Positions 1-9,021 of a DNA stretch of 64,000 bases are shown here, in pieces. Source of the DNA: DATCYX01 sp963714425 (GTDB lineage Bacteria > Chloroflexota > Anaerolineae > Anaerolineales > UBA4823); assembly GCA_963714425.1 (NCBI GenBank), contig CAVQOI010000001.1, forward strand, positions 124,001 to 188,000. The letters run 5' to 3'. How positions within the stretch are numbered: the stretch's first letter is position 1; every line of letters starts with the position of its first letter. A program made the position numbers and the translations under genes. The notes beneath the pieces are model-generated. The model was given only the letters and a program-made list of their open reading frames with translations. It was not told where the DNA came from and made no database searches.

Positions 1-717
1 AATGATGATGACGTGGACGGACTTGTCCAATATAACCACCCGTATTCATCGGGTCTTGATGATAGCCCGCTATGGGATTATGGCATGCCTGTCGAGTCGC
101 CCGATATAAATACATACCTGTGCATCCAAATGGGCTCTCTGGCGCTCATGGCTGAACTGCTGGGGATGGAAGCGGAAGGCGCTATGTGGCGGCGCCGTAC
201 GAGCTCGATCGTCAAGCGGATGATCGAAGACCTGTGGGATGACGATGTTGGTGTCTTCCGCGCTACCCGCGATCACGCGCCGATACAAGTGATCACGCCA
301 TTTAACCTGTATCCCTTATGGACAGGACAGTTGCCAGAAGTGATCCGCAAACGCCTGATTGGACATTTGACCAACCCAGCTGAATTCTGGGGAGAGTATG
401 TCATTCCTTCTGTGGCAAAAAACGATCCGAACTATGATCACCAGAAAATGTGGCGCGGCCCGGTGTGGGCAAATATCAATTATTTCTTTATTGAAGCCCT
501 TGGCCAGGTTGGCGAAACCAAACTGGCGCGGCAGCTGAGAGATAAGACCCTGGAGCTAATCATGAGCCACCCCAGTATGTACGAATACTACGACTCAAAA
601 ACCGGGGAACCCGCTCCCAAGGCAGCAGACGGATTTGGCTGGACCGCCGCAGTTTTCATTGATTTGGCCATCGCTGCCAGCCGGGATGCAACTTTGAAGA
701 AAGAAACCAGCAAGTAG
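1..717 (+). CDS. GH63-type glycoside hydrolase, C-terminal part (truncated by window edge)
   Basis: The reading frame is open from base 1, so this is the last 238 residues of a longer enzyme whose start lies outside the window. The segment MWRGPVWANINYFFIEAL and the following YYDSKTGEP and FGWTAAVFIDL stretches match the end of the (alpha/alpha)6 barrel of GH63/trehalase-like hydrolases, a group that includes mannosylglycerate and glucosylglycerate hydrolases. The catalytic acid cannot be assigned from this fragment alone. The next gene is otsA 27 bp downstream, so the hydrolase probably turns over a compatible solute or a related alpha-glucoside in the same pathway block. Exact substrate is inference. 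Confidence 0.8.
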   Translation, partial: NDDDVDGLVQYNHPYSSGLDDSPLWDYGMPVESPDINTYLCIQMGSLALMAELLGMEAEGAMWRRRTSSIVKRMIEDLWDDDVGVFRATRDHAPIQVITPFNLYPLWTGQLPEVIRKRLIGHLTNPAEFWGEYVIPSVAKNDPNYDHQKMWRGPVWANINYFFIEALGQVGETKLARQLRDKTLELIMSHPSMYEYYDSKTGEPAPKAADGFGWTAAVFIDLAIAASRDATLKKETSK

Positions 718-744
718 GGATTGGTAGCAGATAGGAATAATAGT

Positions 745-2229
745 ATGGGAGATATCTCAGCACCGGGCTTACCCGACCTCAGAGCCACAATCATCGCCTC
801 CAACCGTGGACCAGTCACGCTAACGCAAGCTGATGGCGGTGCAGTTCAATTTCAGCTTGGGAGTGGAGGCTTGGTGAAGGCGCTCACCTCATTGGCGATG
901 CAGATTAATGCCACCTGGATTGCGTGCGCCCAGTCTGATGTTGATATTGCCTGGCGGGAGGGCAAGGTTCCTCTTGAACAAGGAGGAGAACTCCTGGTTA
1001 AGTTCCTAACACCAGATCCTAGTGCTTATGATGGATATTACAACGTGATATCAAATCCGCTCCTTTGGTTTTTACAACATTCGATGTGGGATATTCCCCG
1101 CACGCCTTTGATCGATCGTTCCACCTGGCAGGCATGGGAAGATGGCTATGTGGTTGTAAACCAATTATTTGCGCAGGAGATAGCCAAGAAGGTCCAGCAA
1201 ACAACATCCCGCGCCTTGGTGATGTTACAAGACTATCACTTGTACCTCGCCTCCCGTTACCTGCGGGAATTCAAATTTGAGCATAAGCCAACGGTTTTAC
1301 TCTTTGTGCATATCCCCTGGCCTGGCCCTGAGTATTGGGGCATCTTGCCGCCTACTATGAGGCAGGCAATATTGGACGGATTGTGTGCGGTTGATCTCCT
1401 GGGTTTCCAAACACGAGAAGATGGATTGAACTTCCTGCGCACTTGTGAATCCTACCTCCCTTCGGCAAGCGTAAAGTACAAACGCGGGCGGGTATGGCAC
1501 CGGAACCACGCCACTTATGTAAAAGACTTTCCAATCTCGATCGACGTCCAGGCGTTGCGAGAGCAGGCAGCCTCTCTCGAGGTTGAAACCTATCTTCCGG
1601 AGATCACTGAAATTGTCCAGAATCGTAAATTGATCCTGCGAATCGATCGCATCGAACCCAGCAAGAACATCGTGCGGGGGTTTAAAGCCTTCGAGGAGAT
1701 GTTAGAAGACTATCCCGAGCATCGCAAACAAGTCGTCTTCCTCGCATTGCTGGTACCATCCCGCATCGATGTAAGCGAATATCAAGATTATCTGGATGAG
1801 CTCATGGCTTCTGCCGGGAGAATCAATGCCCGGTTTGGAGATCATGAATGGGAACCAGTACGCCTGTTGGTGAGCGAGAATTACCCGCGGGCGATTGCTG
1901 CTATGAAAGAATATGATGTTCTCTTGGTGAACGCGATTGCAGACGGGATGAACCTGGTTGCCAAAGAAGGACCCACCGTTAACCAAAAAGATGGGGTCTT
2001 GATCCTCTCGGAGCGCGCCGGAGCGCAGCAGCAGCTCGCTCCCGGTGCTACCGTGATTTCCCCTTGCGACGTGTATGCCACAGCCGAGGCGTTACACCAA
2101 GCCCTGGTGATGCCAGCTGAAGAGCGCCGGGCACGCGCCCAGCGTCTGCGCTGGATAATTGAGAAAGAAGATATCTACGCCTGGCTCCAACACCAATTGG
2201 ATGCAGTTGCAGAGCTGGGTCTGGGCTGA
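745..2229 (+). CDS. otsA: Trehalose-6-phosphate synthase (GT20)
   Basis: Cytosolic retaining glycosyltransferase that makes trehalose-6-phosphate from a nucleotide-glucose and glucose-6-phosphate. Visible family motifs: GSGGLVKAL near the N-terminus, QDYHLYLASRYLRE, LFVHIPWPGPEYW, RIDRIEPSKNI (counterpart of the usual RLDYSKG substrate loop), and ADGMNLVAKE followed by LSERAGA in the donor site. About 494 residues, close to the family norm. I chose ATG 745 because AGGAA lies 7 bases upstream; an in-frame TTG at 721 has its purine run directly abutting and is less likely. The RLDYSKG to RIEPSKN change means donor or acceptor preference might differ from E. coli OtsA. Followed 6 bp later by a GT4 enzyme and then otsB, so the three are probably cotranscribed. 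Confidence 0.93.
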   Translation: MGDISAPGLPDLRATIIASNRGPVTLTQADGGAVQFQLGSGGLVKALTSLAMQINATWIACAQSDVDIAWREGKVPLEQGGELLVKFLTPDPSAYDGYYNVISNPLLWFLQHSMWDIPRTPLIDRSTWQAWEDGYVVVNQLFAQEIAKKVQQTTSRALVMLQDYHLYLASRYLREFKFEHKPTVLLFVHIPWPGPEYWGILPPTMRQAILDGLCAVDLLGFQTREDGLNFLRTCESYLPSASVKYKRGRVWHRNHATYVKDFPISIDVQALREQAASLEVETYLPEITEIVQNRKLILRIDRIEPSKNIVRGFKAFEEMLEDYPEHRKQVVFLALLVPSRIDVSEYQDYLDELMASAGRINARFGDHEWEPVRLLVSENYPRAIAAMKEYDVLLVNAIADGMNLVAKEGPTVNQKDGVLILSERAGAQQQLAPGATVISPCDVYATAEALHQALVMPAEERRARAQRLRWIIEKEDIYAWLQHQLDAVAELGLG

Positions 2230-2235
2230 GCCGCT

Positions 2236-3495
2236 ATGACACGTATCCCCAAAACGGCCATTCTCCATTACACTGGCCCTCCGGTTGTCGGAGGTGTGGA
2301 GGCGGTCATTTTGGCTCATATGCGCACTTTTATTGATTCTGGCTACCCGGTGACCCTGATTGCCGGGCGGGGCGGGATCGGTGCACTCCCGCCTGGCAGC
2401 GAGTTGATTATCATTCCTGAGATAGACTCGCGTCACCCGCAAGTGATGTCCATGAACGCTTTGCTTGAGAGCGGGAGTATCCCACAGAATTATGGGATCC
2501 TGGTAGAGCAGTTGGTTGCTGCCCTGAAGCCTTATGTCCCGAAATTCGATCACATAATTATCCACAATATATTTACGAAACATTTCAACCTGGCGCTGAC
2601 AGATGCTCTTCACCGCCTCATTGATGAGGGAGTCATCCGGCATGCCATTGCTTGGTGCCACGATTTCTCCTGGACCAGCCCAAGCTCGCGCCAAAAAGTC
2701 CATGCAGGGAATCCATGGGATTTATTACGCCGTTACCGGGAGGACACAACATATGTGACAATCTCCGAGCAGCGGCGGAAAACGCTGGCAGAATTGCTTA
2801 ATTGCTCATTGAAGAGCGTTCACTGTATAAATAACGGTGTGGATCCTAAAAAATTGCTTGGATTATCGGATGAAGGACAGGCGTTGATAGACCGCTTGGG
2901 GTTATTTGAGAGCGATCTTGTATTGTTGATGCCCGTAAGGGTCACCCAGGCGAAGAATATCGAATATGCCCTTGAAGTTGTTGCGAATCTTAAGACACTC
3001 TTCCAAAAGCCACGCTTGGTGCTGACCGGTCCTCCCGATCCGCATGACCCTCTAAGCCTGGAGTATTTCCAGTCTCTGAAGGAGCAGCGCGACCGCCTGG
3101 GTTTGGCGGAAGAAATGTGCTTTGTGTATGCGTCTGGCACAGATGACGATAAGCCTTACTTGATCGATGAGACACTTGTTGGAGAGCTGTTTCGGGTTAG
3201 CGACATTACCTTCATGCCCAGCCACCGTGAGGGTTTTGGCATGCCAGTCTTGGAGGCGGGGCTGTCAGGTATCCCTGTCGTCTCTACTGAAATACCAGCA
3301 TCGGTCGAGATTGGGGGATCTGATGTCCACATCTTCGGGCTGGATACGCCACCAGATATTCTGGCACGAGAGATCTTTCATCTTGTGAAAAATAACCCTC
3401 AGTACAGGTTGCGCAGACGGGTACGCCAGGGCTACACTTGGCGGGCAATTTTTCGCAAACAAATCGAGCCTATGTTAACCCTCTCCCCGAGTTAA
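2236..3495 (+). CDS. GT4-family glycosyltransferase
   Basis: Cytosolic GT-B fold glycosyltransferase, 419 residues. N-terminal Rossmann start with a G-rich loop (PPVVGGVEAVILAHM) and a C-terminal donor-binding segment with the EX7E signature (EGFGMPVLEAGLSGIPVVST), typical of retaining GT4 enzymes. It sits between otsA and otsB with gaps of 6 and 2 bp, so it is almost certainly in the trehalose operon. Its acceptor cannot be read from sequence. Options include glycosylation of trehalose, glucosylglycerate-type solutes or a glycolipid. It is not TreT or TreP by any motif I can identify. No clear Shine-Dalgarno is seen; translational coupling to otsA is likely. Confidence 0.88.
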   Translation: MTRIPKTAILHYTGPPVVGGVEAVILAHMRTFIDSGYPVTLIAGRGGIGALPPGSELIIIPEIDSRHPQVMSMNALLESGSIPQNYGILVEQLVAALKPYVPKFDHIIIHNIFTKHFNLALTDALHRLIDEGVIRHAIAWCHDFSWTSPSSRQKVHAGNPWDLLRRYREDTTYVTISEQRRKTLAELLNCSLKSVHCINNGVDPKKLLGLSDEGQALIDRLGLFESDLVLLMPVRVTQAKNIEYALEVVANLKTLFQKPRLVLTGPPDPHDPLSLEYFQSLKEQRDRLGLAEEMCFVYASGTDDDKPYLIDETLVGELFRVSDITFMPSHREGFGMPVLEAGLSGIPVVSTEIPASVEIGGSDVHIFGLDTPPDILAREIFHLVKNNPQYRLRRRVRQGYTWRAIFRKQIEPMLTLSPS

Positions 3496-3497
3496 AA

Positions 3498-4268
3498 ATG
3501 ACACTATTGCGGGATGCTTTGCCTCCCTCGTTGATTGAGGCAAAATTTTTATGGCTATTTTTGGATTATGATGGAACCCTGGCTGAATTCGCCCCCAATC
3601 CAGATGTGCTCCTCCCCGATCCAGAGTTAATCCAATTGCTTGAGAAGATCGCGCAAAGGAAAAATACTCAACTGGCGATCATCAGCGGTCGTCGATTGGC
3701 TCACATTCAAGAGCTACTCCCAATTCCTGGTATCTGGCTGGCGGGTACGTATGGAATTGAATTGCTCACACCCGCTGGAGAGAGGATCGACCGTCTGGAT
3801 TATGACACGATCCGTCCGCTATTGGAGAGAATCAAGCCTGAAATTGAAGCATTACTCGAAAAGAAGGAAGGGTTTTATCTGGAGGATAAAGGTTGGTCGC
3901 TCGCAATTCACGCGCGCTTTGCAGATGACCATCAAGCTGAGGAAGTTTTGTATTCGGCACGTCAGCGATTAAAATTGCTTTCAGACACACCCGAATTTCA
4001 CCTGTTGGGTGGAGAAAAATTCCTGGAGATAAGCCCGCGCCAGGCAGATAAAGGCATCACAGTAAATTACCTTTTGAAGAGACATCCCTGGCCTGATGCG
4101 ACGATCGTCTTCGCAGGTGATGATGATAAAGATGAACGTGCGTTTGAGGTCATAAAAGCGAATCAGGGAATTACCTTACTTGTGTCGAAAACATCACGAC
4201 CATCCCGAGCAGCGTTTCGCTTGCGGTCACCTGGCGATCTGCGGCGATTGTTAGCCAGCCTCGTGTAA
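3498..4268 (+). CDS. otsB: Trehalose-6-phosphate phosphatase
   Basis: HAD-superfamily phosphatase that releases trehalose from trehalose-6-phosphate. Motif I DYDGTLAEF holds the nucleophilic Asp and acid/base Asp; motif II is seen as ISGR; motif IV is GDDDKDERAF. About 256 residues, the usual OtsB length. The frame is open upstream to 3438 but that would overlap the GT4 gene by nearly 60 bases, so ATG 3498, 2 bp after its stop, is the sensible start. Last gene of the otsA-GT4-otsB set; with it the cell can make free trehalose. Confidence 0.93.
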   Translation: MTLLRDALPPSLIEAKFLWLFLDYDGTLAEFAPNPDVLLPDPELIQLLEKIAQRKNTQLAIISGRRLAHIQELLPIPGIWLAGTYGIELLTPAGERIDRLDYDTIRPLLERIKPEIEALLEKKEGFYLEDKGWSLAIHARFADDHQAEEVLYSARQRLKLLSDTPEFHLLGGEKFLEISPRQADKGITVNYLLKRHPWPDATIVFAGDDDKDERAFEVIKANQGITLLVSKTSRPSRAAFRLRSPGDLRRLLASLV

Positions 4269-4345
4269 ACCCTGGCTATCATTTGTGAGCTTTTCTATCG
4301 GGAGGCAACGGGAACCAGCTGAGCGAATAAATAATCTGTAGCAGC

Positions 4346-5233
4346 ATGGGTACTCAGAGTGTGGGTGTATTCAGCATGGTTAGAGATGTGGCTCGAAAAG
4401 CATTCAGTTATTTAAAGATTGCCTTCGCAAGCTTTTCTAGGTTGCGCGCTGCTCAAGCTGCAGCAGGTATCGCATATTACGCATTCTTTTCCCTTTTTCC
4501 ATTGCTCCTATTGCTGGTCGCTGGGGGGAGTTATTTCTTGAGCGAAGAACAGGTGATTGCCTACGTTCTCCGTTTTGTTCGCTCTGTTCTACCCATCTCA
4601 ACGGACTTTCTCAATCGCAACATTGACCGTGTGCTTGAGTTACGCGGTCCGGTTGGCATTACTGGAATTGTTGGTCTATTATGGTCTTCGACCGGGGTCT
4701 TCACCGCACTCGCTCATAATATTAATCTAATCTTGAGCGAGGCGAAGCAGCGCGGATACTTGCGCAGGCGGCTAGTAGCTCTCGGTATGATCGGGGTTTT
4801 GGTAGTCTTTTTCCTTTTTTCGATCGCTGCGACGACCATCGGGGAAGTTCTCCCCAATTTGCAGGCGCCGAGTGCCAGCAATGATATTGCGCTTGGGGCA
4901 AAGGTCTTCGCACTCCTTACCACTCTTATCGAATGGACATCTGTCTTCTTGATGTTTCTAGCCATGTATCGCTGGGTGCCTACGGTAATCGTGAGCTGGC
5001 GAGCCGCCTTATGGGGGGCAATGGTCGCCATGCTTTTATGGCAGATTGCCACAAACGCGTTTACTTGGTATTTGCAGCATGGCTTTAGCCGTTATGAGCT
5101 TATCTATGGATCATTGGGTGCTGTTGCAGCACTATTGTTTCTAATATACATTAATGCCTGGGTTGCCTTGTTCGGCGCGCATTTATGCGCTGCCATAGAT
5201 GAGCGCGATCAAAAATCAAGTGGAGAGATATAA
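4346..5233 (+). CDS. YihY/BrkB-family inner-membrane protein
   Basis: About 295 residues with six predicted hydrophobic segments (for example FSLFPLLLLLVAGGSYF, ALGMIGVLVVFFLFSIA, ALLFLIYINAWVALFGA). The pattern AAQAAAGIAYYAFFSLFPLLLLL and the C-terminal LIYINAWVALFGAHL are hallmarks of the YihY/UPF0761 (formerly RNase BN) family. These are integral membrane proteins of poorly defined function; they are not RNases. ATG 4346 and ATG 4376 are both possible starts, neither with a convincing ribosome-binding site. Stands alone 77 bp after otsB. Confidence 0.88.
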   Translation: MGTQSVGVFSMVRDVARKAFSYLKIAFASFSRLRAAQAAAGIAYYAFFSLFPLLLLLVAGGSYFLSEEQVIAYVLRFVRSVLPISTDFLNRNIDRVLELRGPVGITGIVGLLWSSTGVFTALAHNINLILSEAKQRGYLRRRLVALGMIGVLVVFFLFSIAATTIGEVLPNLQAPSASNDIALGAKVFALLTTLIEWTSVFLMFLAMYRWVPTVIVSWRAALWGAMVAMLLWQIATNAFTWYLQHGFSRYELIYGSLGAVAALLFLIYINAWVALFGAHLCAAIDERDQKSSGEI

Positions 5234-5371
5234 TTCCATACTCCACAATGTAAAATAGTAGACAATAATATTAAAGAGCATTTCCGATCAGCGGTTTTAA
5301 TTGCAACGACAGATGATAAGTTTTGCTGGGTTCCTCGCTAATAATGCCCCGGATTTTCCTGGAGGATATTA

Positions 5372-6307
5372 TTGAGCGCCATCGTCGTTCAAGATTTATA
5401 TAAATCCTTTGGAGAGATCCATGCAGTGCAGGGGGTCAGTTTTGTTGTCCAGGAAGGGGAGATATTTAGCTTGCTTGGTCCGAACGGGGCTGGCAAAACG
5501 ACTACTATCTCGATGCTGGCCACGTTATTACGCCCGGACAATGGAGATGCGATCATTCTGGGTCACTCGATCCGCTCTGACCCAATGGGCGTCAAATCCG
5601 TACTGGGTGTTGTCCCTCAGGAGATTGCCCTGTACGAGGATTTATCCGCTCGGGAAAACCTCACATTCTGGGGAAAGATGTATGGGTTGCGTGGCGCAGG
5701 CTTGCATGAGCGAGTAGAGGAAATTCTAGAAACCATAGGTTTGACGGAACGAGCCGACGGGCGAGTGGGGAAATATTCTGGGGGCATGAAACGCCGGGTG
5801 AACATCGGGGTGGCACTGCTCCACAAGCCAAAAGTTATCTATATGGACGAGCCTACGGTAGGCATCGACCCTCAATCGCGGCGTAATATCCTGGATAGCA
5901 TTGTTGATCTCAAGCATCAGGGAATGACCGTACTTTACACGACGCACTATATGGAGGAAGCTCAGGAACTATCCGACCACATCGCGATCATGGATCACGG
6001 AAAGCTGATTGCAGCTGGCACGCATGAAGATCTGGTTAAAATTGTCGGGGAGATGGATCGTATCAGCTTGAGAATAACCCCTGAAAGCGAGGGTATCCTC
6101 GCGTCTTGGAAAGCCGTTCCGGGGGTGCATGCAATTAGAAATGAGGATGGGCTCACTACCCTACTGGTAGAAGATAGCAATGAGGTTCTACCCAGGTTAT
6201 TTGACGCTGCAAACGATCAAACCGTCCGAATCACCTCAGTAGAAATCCAGGAACCAAACCTCGAAGCCGTGTTCCTCCACATGACCGGGCGTGCGCTGCG
6301 CGACTGA
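5372..6307 (+). CDS. ABC-2 exporter ATP-binding protein
   Basis: Nucleotide-binding subunit of a DrrA/NatA-like ABC exporter, about 311 residues. Walker A GPNGAGKTT, Q-loop VVPQE, signature YSGGMKRRVNIG, Walker B VIYMDEPTVGID and the H-loop TTHYMEEA are all intact. A C-terminal extension of roughly 80 residues after the ABC domain is typical of DrrA types. Start is TTG 5372, set by a strong GGAGG at 5361-5365 six bases upstream. The two permeases follow 3 and 9 bp apart, forming a complete heterodimeric exporter. Substrate unknown: drug, lipid or polysaccharide export are all seen in the family. Confidence 0.93.
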   Translation: MSAIVVQDLYKSFGEIHAVQGVSFVVQEGEIFSLLGPNGAGKTTTISMLATLLRPDNGDAIILGHSIRSDPMGVKSVLGVVPQEIALYEDLSARENLTFWGKMYGLRGAGLHERVEEILETIGLTERADGRVGKYSGGMKRRVNIGVALLHKPKVIYMDEPTVGIDPQSRRNILDSIVDLKHQGMTVLYTTHYMEEAQELSDHIAIMDHGKLIAAGTHEDLVKIVGEMDRISLRITPESEGILASWKAVPGVHAIRNEDGLTTLLVEDSNEVLPRLFDAANDQTVRITSVEIQEPNLEAVFLHMTGRALRD

Positions 6308-6310
6308 GGG

Positions 6311-7606
6311 ATGGAAATGAAAATCCTTGACATTGCCATCAAAGACTTGCTCCGATCGCTACGAAGCTTAATGGGGCTGGCTTTCATGTTCGTTGTACCT
6401 ATGTTGGTAACCGGTATGTTTTATCTAATGTTCGGGAACATCGCTGGTGAGGGGGAATTTACCCTCCCCCATACGAGTGTTGTGGTTGTCAATCTGGATA
6501 CGGACGCGCCCAGACTCCAGGTCTCATCCAAGAATACCCCCGGCGATATAAAAGCGAATACACTCAGCGAGCTGGTTGTTGAAGTTTTGCGGAGCGAGGA
6601 GCTGAAAGACTTGCTTGATGTTTCAATTGCGCCCGACGCCGAATCAGCTCGCGCGGCTGTGGATAATCAGCAAGCGATGGTTGCTGTCATCATCCCGGAA
6701 GGGTTCTCCCGGCAGTATGCGGATCTCTATGGCGAAGCATCCCTCGAGTTCTATCAGGACCCGACATTAACGATTGGACCTGGGATCGTCAAATCGGTCT
6801 TGAACCAATTCATGGATGGCTTGTCTGGGGTTAAGATTGCCGTGAACATCGCGTTAGATACAGCCAACTCAGGTGATTTCAACCTGGTTAGCAATGTTGT
6901 ACAAGAATATTTATCTTCATCGACAACTCTCTCGGAAGATGTAACCGGCACTTTACTGGACGTGCGTTTACCTGAAGGCGTCGAAGAGACCACAAACCCT
7001 CTGGTGGGTATTATCACGCCTATCATGGGGGGGATGATGATTTTCTACGCGTTTTATACCGGGGCTTCTACTGCAGAAAGTATTCTTAGGGAGGAAGAAG
7101 AACGCACACTGCCGCGGCTTTTCACCACACCCACCCCCCAAGCCGTCATTTTGGCGGGTAAGTTTCTGGCTGTCTTTTTGACGGTCATGATGCAAGTGGT
7201 TGTGTTGCTGAGCGCGGCACGGTTGGTGTTTCGCATCGAGTGGGGTGCGTTCGATGCGATCGCATTAGCAACAGCTGGCATCGTGCTTAGCGCCTCCTCG
7301 ACGGGTATCTTCATCAACTCCTGGTTGAAGGATAGAAAACAGGGTGGCGTGGTTTTTGGTGGCGTACTGACAGTGAGCGGGATGGTGGGTATGATCAGTA
7401 TTTTTGCGATAAACTCGCCGAATGCCGCTGCTCTGGGCAATAGCGTATCTCTACTGGTTCCTCAAGGCTGGGCAGTGCGCGGCCTTCTGCAAGCGATCAA
7501 CGGGGAACCGCTTTCGGATCTGTCCTTCACTGCGCTAATATTACTGCTTTGGAGCACTGCCTTCTTCATTGTTGGCGTATGGCGCTTCAACCGGCGCTAT
7601 GCGTAG
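6311..7606 (+). CDS. ABC-2 type permease (first subunit)
   Basis: About 431 residues with one N-terminal transmembrane helix (LMGLAFMFVVPMLVTGMFYL), a large extracytoplasmic domain of around 200 residues, then five C-terminal helices: the ABC2_membrane_3 (YhgE/NodJ-like) architecture. ATG 6311 lies 3 bp after the ATPase stop; ATG 6317 is an equally possible start. Pairs with the following permease and the preceding ATPase. The long extracellular loop rich in acidic residues is normal for this subfamily. Confidence 0.88.
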   Translation: MEMKILDIAIKDLLRSLRSLMGLAFMFVVPMLVTGMFYLMFGNIAGEGEFTLPHTSVVVVNLDTDAPRLQVSSKNTPGDIKANTLSELVVEVLRSEELKDLLDVSIAPDAESARAAVDNQQAMVAVIIPEGFSRQYADLYGEASLEFYQDPTLTIGPGIVKSVLNQFMDGLSGVKIAVNIALDTANSGDFNLVSNVVQEYLSSSTTLSEDVTGTLLDVRLPEGVEETTNPLVGIITPIMGGMMIFYAFYTGASTAESILREEEERTLPRLFTTPTPQAVILAGKFLAVFLTVMMQVVVLLSAARLVFRIEWGAFDAIALATAGIVLSASSTGIFINSWLKDRKQGGVVFGGVLTVSGMVGMISIFAINSPNAAALGNSVSLLVPQGWAVRGLLQAINGEPLSDLSFTALILLLWSTAFFIVGVWRFNRRYA

Positions 7607-7615
7607 GATTGGCTG

Positions 7616-8815
7616 ATGGTCCGCATACTGGATATCACTGGCAAAGATCTGCTGCAGTTATTGAGGGATCGTAAAACATTTTTGTTCCTTCTAATAATGC
7701 CAGTTCTTTTCACTTTTTTGTTTGGTTATGCCTTCGGTGGTTTTGGAGGCAATCAGTCCGATCCTCGCCTCCCAATAGGAATCCAGGATGAGGATGGCAG
7801 CTCACTAAGCCGCCAACTCACGATGTTGCTGGATTCTTCGGATGTGATCCGTCTCACGGAATATCACCACCATACTTATACATCCCTGCAAGCAATGGTA
7901 GCGGGTGAGGATCTGGCAGCTGTGCTGATTATCCCTGGCCGCTACGGGCATGCTCTAATGAAAGGCAAGCCCGCCAGTCTGATTTTCATCGGGGATACGT
8001 CCTCACCTGCCGGGAGGAGTGTAGAGAGTGAAGTGCTTAGTGTTAGCATTCGCCTCGAGAGCGCTGTGCGAACTGCGTTGATCCTGGAACGAGAGGCAGG
8101 CGATCAGGCGCCATTCGATTATGTGCTGGAGGAAGCCATCGCAGAGTGGGAAAATCCTCCTATCAACGTCATAGAGATGACAAGTTCTGCAATATCGTCG
8201 CAGGACGATGGAAGCGGTGGACTGGCTCACACATCTCCAGGGATGATGCTTCAATTTGCGATCGCCGGGCTGCTCACGACGGCGCAAATTCTGGTTTCCG
8301 AAAGAAAGTCACGCGCCTTGCAGCGTATGCTAACTACCGCAACCGCCCGCACGCATATCCTTCTTGGACATTTTCTGGCGAATTTCGTATTGATCTTTTC
8401 CCAGTTTATCGTTCTGATCGGCTTCGGTCAATTTGTGCTCAAGGTGAATTATTTGGGCATACCTCTCGCCACGATGTTGGTTGCCTTATCTGCCGCTGCC
8501 TGTATCGCTGCACTGGGCTTGCTAATTGGTACACTAGCCAGGACGGATGAGCAGGCGATCATTTTTTCACTTATCCCAATGTTTGTGCTGTCTGGGATCG
8601 GGGGTGCGTGGGTCCCGCTTGAGATTACTGGACCTGCCTTCCAGGTGATTGGCCATGCCTCACCGGTAGCTTGGGCGATGGACGGGTTTAAGAATATCTC
8701 AGTGCGTGGATTGGGAATGCAGTCAGTACTGGTTCCTGCGGCAGCGTTGTTTGGCTATACGGTGTTGTTCTTTATTTTGGCGACATGGCGCTTCCACGCC
8801 ATTCAGGAGCAGTAA
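7616..8815 (+). CDS. ABC-2 type permease (second subunit)
   Basis: About 399 residues, same layout as its upstream neighbour: N-terminal helix (FLFLLIMPVLFTFLFGYAF), extracytoplasmic domain, then a C-terminal six-helix bundle including SLIPMFVLSGIGGAWVPLE, the usual ABC2 signature region. The two permeases are divergent paralogues and probably form a heterodimer with two copies of the ATPase encoded at 5372. Last gene of the operon; it ends about 110 bp before the convergent tRNA gene. Confidence 0.88.
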   Translation: MVRILDITGKDLLQLLRDRKTFLFLLIMPVLFTFLFGYAFGGFGGNQSDPRLPIGIQDEDGSSLSRQLTMLLDSSDVIRLTEYHHHTYTSLQAMVAGEDLAAVLIIPGRYGHALMKGKPASLIFIGDTSSPAGRSVESEVLSVSIRLESAVRTALILEREAGDQAPFDYVLEEAIAEWENPPINVIEMTSSAISSQDDGSGGLAHTSPGMMLQFAIAGLLTTAQILVSERKSRALQRMLTTATARTHILLGHFLANFVLIFSQFIVLIGFGQFVLKVNYLGIPLATMLVALSAAACIAALGLLIGTLARTDEQAIIFSLIPMFVLSGIGGAWVPLEITGPAFQVIGHASPVAWAMDGFKNISVRGLGMQSVLVPAAALFGYTVLFFILATWRFHAIQEQ

Positions 8816-8898
8816 TCACCACTGCCGGAAACCTTCTTAGACTATCAATACTAGATTCGGAATGGAAAAGCGAGTCAGGAGGAATTTTACGAATATGT

Positions 8899-8923
8899 AG
8901 AGCCTGCAATCATTGCAGGCTCT
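8899..8923. terminator. Perfect 12-bp hairpin between convergent ABC exporter and tRNA-Arg
   Basis: Two 12-base arms (AGAGCCTGCAAT and its complement) flank a single central base, giving a stable stem directly after the 3' CCA of the tRNA gene on the minus strand. No long T-tract follows on either strand, so intrinsic termination is not certain. It could instead define the tRNA 3' processing boundary or serve both convergent units. Confidence 0.6.
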
Positions 8924-8924
8924 C

Positions 8925-9000
8925 TGGCGCCCCCGGCACGATTCGAACGCGCAACCCTCTGATCCGAAGTCAGATGCTCTGTCCTTTGAGCTACGGGGGC
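8925..9000 (-). tRNA. tRNA-Arg(TCG)
   Basis: On the minus strand the sequence folds as a 76-nt tRNA with encoded CCA: acceptor stem GCCCCCG pairing with CGGGGGC, discriminator G, anticodon stem TCTGA/TCAGA enclosing loop CTTCGGA (anticodon TCG, reads CGA), and a TTCGAAT T-loop. It is the last element of the minus-strand block and has its own -10 box, so it need not be cotranscribed with the hydrolase gene upstream. Confidence 0.95.
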
Positions 9001-9012
9001 GGATCGATTTGT

Positions 9013-9018
9013 ATTATA
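9013..9018 (-). promoter_or_regulatory. Probable -10 box of the tRNA-Arg gene
   Basis: TATAAT on the minus strand ends 12 bases before the mature tRNA 5' end, the expected spacing for a tRNA promoter. No good -35 hexamer is seen 17 bases upstream. Confidence 0.5.
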
Positions 9019-9021
9019 CCG

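Noticed and set aside
8925..9000. tRNA-Arg as an integration site for a mobile island
   Set aside because: No integrase, attachment-site repeat or cargo-like composition is seen on either side.
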